The position numbers were made by a program, and so were the translations under genes. Source: Clostridia bacterium (GTDB taxonomy: Bacteria > Bacillota > Clostridia > UMGS1810). From it: a stretch of DNA of 8,207 nt. Positions 1 through 6,795 of this stretch are shown piece after piece. The stretch covers positions 1 through 8,207 of the forward strand of contig JAFYUA010000355.1 of the NCBI GenBank assembly GCA_017549745.1. The letters are read 5' to 3'. Below the pieces are notes generated by a model, which was not told where the DNA came from, made no database searches, and was given only the letters and a program-made list of their open reading frames with translations. The number at the start of each line of letters is the position of its first letter. Position 1 is the stretch's first letter.

Positions 1-1518
1 GCTTTGCGCATCATCAACCGCCTTTTTGGCAAGCTCAAGCTGCTGCTTGGTAGGAGCCTCGACCGATGCTATGGCAGGGCGAGGATGCGAAACTGAGCCA
101 CACACGGGGCAAGGCTGACCGCAAGAGAGAAGCTTGGCAAGGATGCCTGCCTGCTCGTCAAGATATGCTCTGTGCATAGCTTCATATTGCGCCCTTTTGG
201 CAGTGGCAAGAGATGATTTGCGCTCATATTCGCTCTGTGCAGCACTTAGCTGCTCACTGAGCGCTCTGAGCTCTTCAAGCTCTTTTGACAATCTGTCGAG
301 CTCAGATTTTTTGGCTGAAAGCTCTTTGATTTCGGCTTCGCACTTTGCTTTGTCAGAGCCCACATTGGCAAGGAGGCTGAGTTCTCCTTCAAGCTCAGAT
401 ATTTTGTCGCATATAGCTTTTTCCTGCTCGGTTTTGGACTCAAGCGATTTTTGGTTGTTTTCTATCAAAACAGATGCATCTGCCAGTTGCTTCTGAGCTG
501 CAGCGAGCTCGTCATAGCCTGAAAGCTCTGCATCAAGCTCGGCTATCTTCTTTACAAAGGCGTCAATTTCACCCTTGTGCGCTTCGGCTTCATTTAGTCG
601 CACGCCAAGTGATTGCCTGATGATTTCAGCCTCGCAAAGCTCTTTTTGAGCTTGGGCAAGTGAAGTCTTTGCGCTCTCTAAGGTTTGTGCCTTGGTAAGC
701 AGGCGAGTGATTGCCTCTAAGCCATCATCGGCAGCTTTTATGCGTGCATCAAAATCGGCTTCGATGTGAGAATCGGCAGATATGAGTTCATCTATCAGCT
801 CAACAATCTCCGAAACAGGCAGCTCATTTGCCTTTGCCTTTTGCACCCTGATTGAGAGAACATCGTCTTCATCACATGCAATGCCGTTTATATACTGCGC
901 AATGCTATTTTTGAGAGCATCATATTCACTCCCGAGCCTGCCCGATTCAAGCTTTAGCTTTTCCTGCAGGGCATGATAGTTTTGAGTGGCAAAGAGCTTT
1001 TGAAAGATTTTCTTTCGCTCATCGGTAGTTGCAAGCAAAAGCTTTAGAAAATCGCCCTGGGCAATCATGGCAATCTGAGTGAACTGAGTCCTATCAATGC
1101 CGAGTATCTCAACAATGGCACTGTTGACCTCTTTGAGCTTTGTCACCACCCTGCCGTTTGGCAAATGCAGCTCGGCGTTTGCCTTTTCGGTGGTTGTGCC
1201 CTCGCCTCTTGCTTTGGGGCGTTCATATTCGGGATTTCTTTTTACATAATATTCTTTGTCGGCATAGGTGAAATACAGTTCCACCTCGGTGGGCGTTTCT
1301 GCCTGGGCATATTTGGAGCGAAACATGGTCGCATCGCGGTTTTCACCGCTTGCTTCACCAAAGAGTGTAGAGGTTATTGCATCGAATATGGTGGTCTTGC
1401 CCGCGCCTGTGTCACCTGTGATGAGATAGAGTCCGCTTTTGCCAAGCACGCCGAGGTCAAGCTCCACTCTGCCTGCATAGGGTCCAAAAGCCGACATGAT
1501 TAATTTTTGGGGTCTCAT
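1..1518 (-). CDS. sbcC: Exonuclease subunit SbcC (Rad50-like ATPase), N-terminal half, truncated by window edge
   Basis: This is the ATPase subunit of the SbcCD nuclease, an SMC/Rad50-type protein that clamps DNA ends and hairpins for cleavage by SbcD. The frame is open for 506 codons from the ATG at 1518 to the edge, so the stop is not seen. The N-terminal lobe has the Walker A motif GDTGAGKT at about residues 35-42 and a Q-loop glutamine at residue 154 (context AQGDF). Residues from about 200 to 460 are rich in Glu, Lys, Ala and Leu, as expected for the first coiled-coil arm. The zinc-hook CPVC lies at residues 470-473 and the second arm has just begun at the edge. Walker B and the signature motif would lie outside. 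The start overlaps the sbcD stop as ATGA, with a GGGAGG ribosome-binding site inside the sbcD end, which points to coupled translation. The identification is firm. Confidence 0.95.
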   Translation of the reverse strand, partial: MRPQKLIMSAFGPYAGRVELDLGVLGKSGLYLITGDTGAGKTTIFDAITSTLFGEASGENRDATMFRSKYAQAETPTEVELYFTYADKEYYVKRNPEYERPKARGEGTTTEKANAELHLPNGRVVTKLKEVNSAIVEILGIDRTQFTQIAMIAQGDFLKLLLATTDERKKIFQKLFATQNYHALQEKLKLESGRLGSEYDALKNSIAQYINGIACDEDDVLSIRVQKAKANELPVSEIVELIDELISADSHIEADFDARIKAADDGLEAITRLLTKAQTLESAKTSLAQAQKELCEAEIIRQSLGVRLNEAEAHKGEIDAFVKKIAELDAELSGYDELAAAQKQLADASVLIENNQKSLESKTEQEKAICDKISELEGELSLLANVGSDKAKCEAEIKELSAKKSELDRLSKELEELRALSEQLSAAQSEYERKSSLATAKRAQYEAMHRAYLDEQAGILAKLLSCGQPCPVCGSVSHPRPAIASVEAPTKQQLELAKKAVDDAQS

Positions 1519-2654
1519 TTGTCTCCCTCCCATATCTCTGCAATGAGGTTTTCAACAAATTCACTCTGCACCTTGCTCATGCTTTGATTGTTCTGAAGCT
1601 CATAAAACTCGGCAAAGTGCTCGAGTGGTGACTTTTGGTCACTTTCGTGAGCATAGTCTATGAGACTAGAGCTTCTGGTGCGGATGTTGTCATAATCAAG
1701 CTTCATGAGGTTGTGATAAACTGTGCGAAGCTTTGCGATTGCATCGGGGATATCGTCCTCATCGGTGAGGGTGATGTGGATGTAATCTTCCTGATAAGAG
1801 GTGTTCTCATAAAAATCGCGCAGCATTATTTCATCATATTTGCCCCTTATTTCCACCATGTCACGCATGGGTTCAAGCTCTGCAGTGCTCACATCAAGCG
1901 TGCCTTTTTGCTTTAGCTCAACCAAAGTGACACTTTTTTTGTCTTTGGCTTCGGAAAATGAATATTTCAGCGGAGTGCCGCAATAGCGCACCTTATCTGA
2001 TTTGCAGTTTTGTGCGCGGTGGATATGCCCGAGGGCAGTGTAGTCAAAGCTATCAAACACAGTCACATCCACATTGTCAGTGCCGCCAACGGAGATTTCT
2101 TCAGATTCGGTCCTTTCGGCACCTGTAACGAACTGATGGGTTATGAGGATGTTGCGCTCGTCTGTGTTGATGGGCATGCACTCTATTGCAGCCTTTACGG
2201 CATCATTGTATGAGTCTATGCTATCGTCCTGGCACGCCTTGCGAACTGCGGCGGGCTTTACAAACGGAAGCATCCACACATAAAGCTTGCCATATTCATC
2301 GTTCATTACCACAGGTGTGATGCTGCCGTCATACACAGGTGACATATATATGCCACTGGTGTGCATGAGCCTTGCGCCAAAGGCAATGCGCTCGGGGGAG
2401 TCGTGGTTGCCGCTTATGACAAAAACCGCAAGCTTTCTTTGTGCCAAACGCACCAGAAAATCATCAAAAAGCTCCACTGCCTCGGCAGAGGGAACTGATT
2501 TGTCATAGACATCACCTGCAATGATGACTGCATCGGGGTGGTGCTCATCTATTATATTTATTATTTTTGTGAGTATGTATTTCTGATCTTCAAGCATGGA
2601 ATATTCATTCACTCTTTTGCCTATGTGAAGATCAGATAAGTGCAGAAATTTCAT
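1515..2654 (-). CDS. sbcD: Exonuclease subunit SbcD (Mre11-like nuclease)
   Basis: This is the metal-dependent nuclease subunit of SbcCD, which opens DNA hairpins and degrades blocked double-strand ends in partnership with SbcC. It is a 379-residue calcineurin-like phosphoesterase with all the metal-binding motifs in order: D8-x-H10 (SDLHIG), G47-D48 (AGDVYD), GNHD at 82-85 followed by SPER, H173 (THQ), and GHIH at 209-212. The length is close to the usual 370-410 residues. The C-terminal part is the less conserved capping and SbcC-docking region. The ATG at 2654 is supported by a GAGG seven bases upstream. The gene lies 11 bases after the acetyltransferase stop and shares four bases with sbcC, so the three are very likely one transcript. 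Nothing looks damaged. Confidence 0.95.
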   Translation of the reverse strand: MKFLHLSDLHIGKRVNEYSMLEDQKYILTKIINIIDEHHPDAVIIAGDVYDKSVPSAEAVELFDDFLVRLAQRKLAVFVISGNHDSPERIAFGARLMHTSGIYMSPVYDGSITPVVMNDEYGKLYVWMLPFVKPAAVRKACQDDSIDSYNDAVKAAIECMPINTDERNILITHQFVTGAERTESEEISVGGTDNVDVTVFDSFDYTALGHIHRAQNCKSDKVRYCGTPLKYSFSEAKDKKSVTLVELKQKGTLDVSTAELEPMRDMVEIRGKYDEIMLRDFYENTSYQEDYIHITLTDEDDIPDAIAKLRTVYHNLMKLDYDNIRTRSSSLIDYAHESDQKSPLEHFAEFYELQNNQSMSKVQSEFVENLIAEIWEGDK

Positions 2655-2665
2655 TTGGATGCCTC

Positions 2666-3172
2666 TTAGTCCGAAAGTTTTTTATAATAAAAATGGTCCA
2701 TAGTTCCGTGTGCGACCTCTTTAGGGCGCTCTATTTTGGAATAGCCCATTTTTTCATATATGTGAATTGCCGTCTGCAGATTGTGGTGAGTTTCGAGATA
2801 TGACGCTTTGTAGCCTGCCTCTTGCATCCTTTCTTCAACAAAAGCCACGAGCCTATATCCAAGCCCTGAACCCTTGGCAGAGTCTGCAAGATAAAGTTTC
2901 TGAAGCTCGGCACAACTTTCAAAAGGCTCAAATTCGGCAAAGCCTATCCCTCCAACAACGCGGTCACTGCCATCGGCAAGCACATAATATCCACGCCCAT
3001 CTTTCAGCGAATAAAACTCATAGAGATTGTCAAGCGTCGAGTCAAAATATGCTGTGCCCGCAATGTCAAGACCGTTATTTTCGAGATTGACTCTGACAAG
3101 AGCTGCAACCGCCTGATTGTCTGCAAGCTGCATCGGCCTGATTTTGTAATCAGCGATGGTGTTACTTTTCAT
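2666..3172 (-). CDS. GNAT-family N-acetyltransferase
   Basis: This is a 168-residue single-domain acetyltransferase of the GNAT fold, which moves an acetyl group from acetyl-CoA to an amine; the substrate cannot be read from sequence. The acetyl-CoA pyrophosphate loop is K100-G-S-G-L-G105, following the beta strand ELQKLYLA. Motif B is N131...A135...YEKMGY at 139-144. I chose the ATG at 3172 because AAAGGG/GGAAAGG lies eight bases upstream. An in-frame extension to 3223 would add 17 residues without a good ribosome-binding site and outside the domain. It sits 73 bases after the C_GCAxxG_C_C gene with no terminator between, and 11 bases before sbcD. The link with sbcDC is positional only. The family call is secure; a specific function is not assignable. 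Confidence 0.88.
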   Translation of the reverse strand: MKSNTIADYKIRPMQLADNQAVAALVRVNLENNGLDIAGTAYFDSTLDNLYEFYSLKDGRGYYVLADGSDRVVGGIGFAEFEPFESCAELQKLYLADSAKGSGLGYRLVAFVEERMQEAGYKASYLETHHNLQTAIHIYEKMGYSKIERPKEVAHGTMDHFYYKKLSD

Positions 3173-3180
3173 AAAATTTT

Positions 3181-3188
3181 CCCTTTCC
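3181..3188 (-). promoter_or_regulatory. Ribosome-binding site deciding the acetyltransferase start
   Basis: GGAAAGGG on the minus strand lies eight bases before the ATG at 3172. It favours that start over the upstream in-frame start at 3223, which has no comparable site. Confidence 0.65.
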
Positions 3189-3245
3189 AAGTTATAACGA
3201 GAATCGTGTAAAACAAAGAGCAATCAATGCAACAGCCGATTTATT

Positions 3246-3641
3246 TTATTCTGCGATAAATTCTTCCAATAATTCGACGGCATCCTCTATACATCCGTCA
3301 CATGAGCGAAGGCACTTACTTTTTATTTCTCTACACATAATTGTTCCTATTTTGGTCTGAAATCTCTCCATAAGTTCACGGGCAAAATCATAGCTTTCTT
3401 TTTTGTTTGTTTCGGGGAGCTTATCCATGCCATAGCTTTTAATTGCTCCTGCCACAAAAACCATAGCACTCACAGCACCGCAAACGCCACCGCTTCCTCC
3501 CATGCCTCCGCCAAAGGCTTCGGTAAGTCTGAATATTTCATCCTCACTATATCCTAATCTGTCGGCAAATACACATGCCACCGCTTGTGCACAGTTGCAT
3601 CCTTTTTTATGATTTTCTACTGCTTTTTCTCGTTTGTTCAT
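3246..3641 (-). CDS. C_GCAxxG_C_C family probable redox protein
   Basis: This small protein of 131 residues is rich in cysteine and matches the layout of the C_GCAxxG_C_C (putative redox-active) family, which has scattered conserved cysteines but no defined biochemical role. Cysteines are at 15, 17, 23, 54, 103, 110, 114 and 117. The N-terminal GCNCAQAV, the glycine-rich stretch FGGGMGGSGG (43-52) leading into C54-G-A, and the C-terminal CLRSCDGC cluster are the diagnostic parts. After CGA the usual glycine two residues on is alanine here (CGAVSA). The last three cysteines (CxxxCxxC) could bind a metal or cluster, but this is inference. There is no signal peptide or membrane segment, so it is probably cytosolic. 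The start is supported by GGAGG at 3651-3655, nine bases upstream. Members are often found near transporter genes, and here the next gene upstream is a permease. Confidence 0.85.
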   Translation of the reverse strand: MNKREKAVENHKKGCNCAQAVACVFADRLGYSEDEIFRLTEAFGGGMGGSGGVCGAVSAMVFVAGAIKSYGMDKLPETNKKESYDFARELMERFQTKIGTIMCREIKSKCLRSCDGCIEDAVELLEEFIAE

Positions 3642-3728
3642 TTTTTAAATCCTCCGAATATAAAAAATCTACTATGATAATATTGTAATTTATATTTTTT
3701 AAGAAATTATGAATAAAATGTGAAAAAT
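3642..3728. other. AT-rich upstream region of the cysteine-rich protein gene
   Basis: Apart from the GGAGG at 3651-3655 I find no clear element here. The stretch is strongly AT-rich, as Firmicute promoter regions often are, but no -35/-10 pair with good spacing stands out. No hairpin terminator is seen between the kinase remnant and this gene. The 10-mer aaaaatctac occurs at 3663-3672 and again at 3723-3732. Confidence 0.4.
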
Positions 3729-3917
3729 CTACGAAAGTGCTATGGTGAAAGTGAATAGCGTGCACTTTCCGGGTATGCATTGCACTTTAATTGTCTCATC
3801 ATGCGCATCTATTATGCGCTTTACAATATAGAGTCCAAGCCCTACCCCGCTTTTGTCTGAACTGCGCGAGTCATCGGTTTTATAAAATCTTTCCCACACA
3901 AAGTTTATATTCTCTTT
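3729..3917 (-). pseudogene. Remnant of a sensor histidine kinase C-terminus (HATPase_c end only)
   Basis: This minus-strand frame runs for 63 residues between an in-frame TAA at 3918-3920 and a TAG at 3729-3731. It reads as the last part of a histidine kinase ATP-binding domain: the F-box region WERFYKTDDSRS, the G2 box GVGLGLYIVKRII, then a closing strand ending FTFTIALS. The phosphoacceptor-histidine domain, N-box and G1 box are absent. The frame contains no ATG and has no ribosome-binding site, so it cannot encode a working kinase. The style resembles kinases partnered with OmpR-type regulators, not the EutW type. No response regulator is in view. It begins 24 bases after the eutH stop, so the rest of the kinase was probably lost by deletion at this boundary. 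The family call is good; the history is inference. Confidence 0.82.
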
Positions 3918-3941
3918 TTAAAATCTCCCTTGTTATATTTT

Positions 3942-5018
3942 TTATAGCCCTTTTTGCAACTTGTTATATATTACACCGGACAAAATAACCGCCAATACAC
4001 CTGCAACAAATTTGCCTACAATCACAGGCAATACATATGAAGTGTCAAAAGCCATTGTAAATGCAAGATGACTGCCCAGAATAAATGCGCCCGACACTGC
4101 AAAGGCAGAATTCAATACTACACCCTTTTTGTCCATCTTGTCCATCATGCCAAATGATGTTGCACTTGAAGCGAGGTTTGAAATGAGCCCTACAATAGAA
4201 TTTTCGTTTACTCCAATCAGCTTGCCAACGGCTTTGAGGGGCTTTCTGAGCACCTTTGCCAGCACATACATAAGCGGAAAAGACCCCGACAATACGATAG
4301 CAGCATTAAGGCATATTGCTGCTCCTTCTTCTATGGTGGCAAGACCTTTTATCACTTCAAAGCCTGTGAGGAATCTGATGACGCCAAGTGAAAGCCCGAT
4401 TGTGATGATGGCGGTGACAAAAATGCCAAACACCTTAAATATTTTTATGCACAACTCAGGAAAACGAACAAGGCCGAAAGCTATAACTGCCGAAAATATC
4501 ACAAGCGGCATGAGATTTATCAATAATGACACCACAGGGATTTTGCATATTATTCCCGATACAATGCAGCCTATGGGTATGGTCACTATGCCGCACAAAA
4601 GACCGAGCAAAAGCTCCTTGTGTTGGTCTTTGCTGACTACGCCAAGCGAAAAAGGAATGGTGAAAGATATGGTGCAGCCCATCATTGATGAAACCACGAG
4701 CGCATTAAAGAGCCCTGTTTGTTCACTGCCTGCCATCTCTGCCGCCAAAGCAGCTCCGCCCATATCATTTGCAAACAATGACGCGGGTATTATTGATGCA
4801 TCAATATGTAATGTGCCCGACAAAAATTCTGACAAAGGTTTCATGACATCGGCAATCATGGGTGACACCACTATCATACCAATCATAGATAGCGCCATTG
4901 TGCCCAGAAGCATAAAAGCTTTTTCAAATTCTTTGCCAATGCCGAAGCGGTTGCCAAGCACTCTGTCGAGCGCTCCCAGCACTGAAAAAATCAATATAGC
5001 AGTTGTTAAATAGTTCAC
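3942..5018 (-). CDS. eutH: EutH-family ethanolamine permease
   Basis: This 358-residue integral membrane protein has about ten or eleven hydrophobic segments and is similar along its length to EutH, which brings ethanolamine into the cell. Recognisable blocks are the N-terminal LDRVLG, FANDMGG at 82-88 (ACDMGG in E. coli), the GIVTIPIGCI segment, and FGMMDKMDKKG followed by NSAFAVSGAF near the C-terminus. It is shorter than E. coli EutH (about 408 residues), mostly through shorter loops, and has LGSHLAF where E. coli has LGDHLGF. The start is a GTG; GGAG lies ten bases upstream (5029-5032) and no other in-frame start is available upstream. It has its own promoter and stands alone, without ammonia-lyase, shell or EutVW genes in the window. 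The family is firm; ethanolamine as substrate is inferred from homology. Confidence 0.88.
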   Translation of the reverse strand: MNYLTTAILIFSVLGALDRVLGNRFGIGKEFEKAFMLLGTMALSMIGMIVVSPMIADVMKPLSEFLSGTLHIDASIIPASLFANDMGGAALAAEMAGSEQTGLFNALVVSSMMGCTISFTIPFSLGVVSKDQHKELLLGLLCGIVTIPIGCIVSGIICKIPVVSLLINLMPLVIFSAVIAFGLVRFPELCIKIFKVFGIFVTAIITIGLSLGVIRFLTGFEVIKGLATIEEGAAICLNAAIVLSGSFPLMYVLAKVLRKPLKAVGKLIGVNENSIVGLISNLASSATSFGMMDKMDKKGVVLNSAFAVSGAFILGSHLAFTMAFDTSYVLPVIVGKFVAGVLAVILSGVIYNKLQKGL

Positions 5019-5044
5019 AACATCACATCTCCAATCATCTAAAT

Positions 5045-5073
5045 ATTATACAACATGGTCGAGATTTTTGCAA
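5045..5073 (-). promoter_or_regulatory. Sigma-A-type promoter of eutH
   Basis: On the minus strand, TTGCAA (-35, 5068-5073) is separated by exactly 17 bases from a perfect TATAAT (-10, 5045-5050). Transcription would begin near 5038, leaving a leader of only about 20 bases before the GTG at 5018. There is no room for the two-hairpin ANTAR antitermination element that controls many Firmicute eut operons. Confidence 0.8.
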
Positions 5074-5084
5074 CCAATATGCAC

Positions 5085-5116
5085 AAAAAAACGAAGCCTA
5101 CAAAGACTTCGTTTTT
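5085..5116 (-). terminator. Rho-independent terminator of the pnt operon
   Basis: On the minus strand, AAAAACGAAG pairs with CTTCGTTTTT across a ten-base loop, and the RNA ends in seven U residues (5085-5091). It starts 10 bases after the pntB stop. The mirror strand also has a T-run, so it might work in both directions, but no plus-strand gene reaches it. Confidence 0.85.
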
Positions 5117-5125
5117 CGTATAATA

Positions 5126-6481
5126 TCAGAATGAAGAAATGAGCTCTGCCACGGTTTCCTTGGCATCACCAAGCATCATGATGGTGTTTGGCGCTTCATA
5201 CAAAGGATTGGGCACTCCTGCATAACCCGGTTTGTCATCAAAGTTGCACACCAACACATGCTTTGCATCGGACGCACTGAGCACAGGCATGCCATAGATG
5301 GGTGTGCCCTCGGCAGTGTTGGCTGCAGGGTTTACCACATCATTTGCACCAATGATGATTGCCGCATCACACTGCGAGAATTCATCATTTATTGCATCCA
5401 TTTCATAAAGCTTGTCATATGGCACATCTACCTCGCAAAGAAGCACATTCATATGACCTGGCATTCTGCCTGCAACAGGGTGAATAGCATATTTCACCTC
5501 GGCACCGAGCGCTTCGAGCTTGTCGGCAAGTGTTTTGACCATGCTCTGTGCCTGAGCGAGTGCCATGCCATAGCCGGGCACTATCATCACCTTTTTGGCA
5601 GATGTGAGGATATCACCAACGCTTGCTTTTTCGTCTTTTACTGTTTCCTCTTTTGTGCTTTCCTGTGCAGCTTTATCCTGCACTGCAACGGGCTTCTTTG
5701 CTTTGCCGCCCACAAGGATGCTTATGAGGCTGCGATTCATGGCTCTGCACATGATTTGAGTGAGCAAAAGACCCGATGCACCAACCACACCGCCAATTGC
5801 CACAAGAAGAACATCGCCCACCGCTATGCCTGCAATACCGCCTGCCACACCACTCAAAGAGTTGAGCAGTGAAATGGTGATGGGCATGTCGGCACCGCCA
5901 ACGCGGATTGCAAACACCACACCAAAGAAAGCAGAAAGCACAGAGATAAGCCAGATGCACTCAGGGCACACAACAACCGCTGCAACGATTGCCGCAATCA
6001 CAAGTGCGGATATGAAAGAATGACCCTTCCATACAACAGGTTTTTGGGGAAGAAGCTTGTGGAGCTTGCCTGCTGCCACAACACTTCCTGTGAATGTAAC
6101 AAAACCAACCACTAAAGCAATGGCACCCACATATAGCTCAAAAGCTTTGCTTGTCTGCTCAATTGTGAGAATGGCTACCAGCGCACTGGCAAGACCGCCA
6201 AAGCCATTGAGCAGTGCCACCGCCTGAGGCATTTCTATCATTTTTACCTTTACTGCACCCACAACACCCACAGCCGTGCCTATTGCAAGACCGAGCCACG
6301 CCTGCCATGCAGTGAGTATTTCGCAGTTATACATTACAACAAGAATTGCTATGAGAGTGCATATTGCGGAGAGGGTGTTGCCGCTGTTGGCACTTTTCAC
6401 CTTGCTCATCATGCTTATGCCCAAAAGAACGCCCAGAACGAGGACAGCACTTATTATATAATAAACCGTGTTTGTTATCAT
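5126..6481 (-). CDS. pntB: NAD(P) transhydrogenase subunit beta
   Basis: This is the beta subunit of the proton-translocating transhydrogenase, which couples hydride transfer between NAD(H) and NADP(H) to proton movement across the membrane. Of its 451 residues, about 1-260 are a chain of membrane helices (domain II). A charged linker follows at about 262-290, then the NADP(H)-binding domain III. Domain III has GYGMALAQAQ, HPVAGRMPGHMNVLL, GANDVVNPAA (378-387; D381 matches E. coli D392) and GYAGVPNPLY. Two departures stand out: the E. coli 2'-phosphate triad K424-R425-S426 is N413-F414-D415, and the proton-pathway histidine 91 is N92 (LLNGFGG). The start directly abuts the pntAB stop (TAAATG), with AAAGGAGG eight bases upstream. 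Family membership is certain; cofactor preference is open. Confidence 0.95.
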   Translation of the reverse strand: MITNTVYYIISAVLVLGVLLGISMMSKVKSANSGNTLSAICTLIAILVVMYNCEILTAWQAWLGLAIGTAVGVVGAVKVKMIEMPQAVALLNGFGGLASALVAILTIEQTSKAFELYVGAIALVVGFVTFTGSVVAAGKLHKLLPQKPVVWKGHSFISALVIAAIVAAVVVCPECIWLISVLSAFFGVVFAIRVGGADMPITISLLNSLSGVAGGIAGIAVGDVLLVAIGGVVGASGLLLTQIMCRAMNRSLISILVGGKAKKPVAVQDKAAQESTKEETVKDEKASVGDILTSAKKVMIVPGYGMALAQAQSMVKTLADKLEALGAEVKYAIHPVAGRMPGHMNVLLCEVDVPYDKLYEMDAINDEFSQCDAAIIIGANDVVNPAANTAEGTPIYGMPVLSASDAKHVLVCNFDDKPGYAGVPNPLYEAPNTIMMLGDAKETVAELISSF

Positions 6482-6775
6482 TTATTTGTCCTCCTTTGAT
6501 TTGAACATTCTCAGCATTCTGCCTGTAACGGCAAATCCGCCAACCACATTTACCATTGCAAAAACAATGGCAAGAATGCCGATGATGGTGCCCAGTACAG
6601 AGCTATAGTCTTTCACCACTACAGCGATAGTGGTGAGTGCTCCCAAAACTGTGATTCCCGAAAGAGCATTCATGCCCGACATGAGGGGAGTGTGCAAAAG
6701 TGTGGGCACTTTGTTGATGATGAAATAACCAACAATAGCCGCTATTATAAATATGAGTATCAATACAATTCCCAT
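6482..6775 (-). CDS. pntAB: NAD(P) transhydrogenase subunit alpha part 2 (small membrane subunit)
   Basis: This 97-residue membrane protein with three hydrophobic segments corresponds to the C-terminal membrane part of E. coli PntA, encoded separately here as in many split-alpha transhydrogenases. It packs with PntB to form the proton-conducting domain II. The family hallmarks are LLHTPLMSGMNALSGI (27-41) and the closing GGFAVTGRMLRMF. The site that carries a histidine in some bacterial alpha-2 subunits (NAIHGI) is serine 39. I placed the start at 6775 because GGAGG (6785-6789) lies nine bases before it. An ATG at 6781 is only three bases from that site, and the longer in-frame start at 6811 falls inside the loop of an mRNA hairpin. 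The stop adjoins the pntB ATG with no gap. Confidence 0.92.
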   Translation of the reverse strand: MGIVLILIFIIAAIVGYFIINKVPTLLHTPLMSGMNALSGITVLGALTTIAVVVKDYSSVLGTIIGILAIVFAMVNVVGGFAVTGRMLRMFKSKEDK

Positions 6776-6784
6776 AACCATAAT

Positions 6785-6789
6785 CCTCC
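6785..6789 (-). promoter_or_regulatory. Ribosome-binding site deciding the pntAB start
   Basis: GGAGG lies nine bases before the ATG at 6775 and three before the ATG at 6781, so 6775 is favoured. It begins six bases after the base of the upstream hairpin, which leaves it exposed. Confidence 0.7.
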
Positions 6790-6795
6790 ATGATA

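Noticed and set aside
3173..3245. Promoter for the acetyltransferase-sbcDC operon (TATAAC near 3190)
   Set aside because: A TATAAC is present on the minus strand, but no acceptable -35 lies 16-18 bases upstream, so I did not call it. Readthrough from the cysteine-rich gene is equally possible.
3729..3917. Kinase remnant as the EutW sensor partnered with eutH
   Set aside because: The F-box and G2-box style (FYKTDDSRS, GVGLGLYIVK) matches kinases paired with OmpR-type regulators, whereas EutW belongs to a different histidine kinase class. No EutV-like ANTAR regulator is visible.
4129..5013. Long plus-strand open frame opposite eutH
   Set aside because: It is antisense to a well-recognised membrane protein, has no recognisable domain, and follows from the codon bias of the real gene. 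The same applies to plus-strand frames opposite sbcC, sbcD and pntB.
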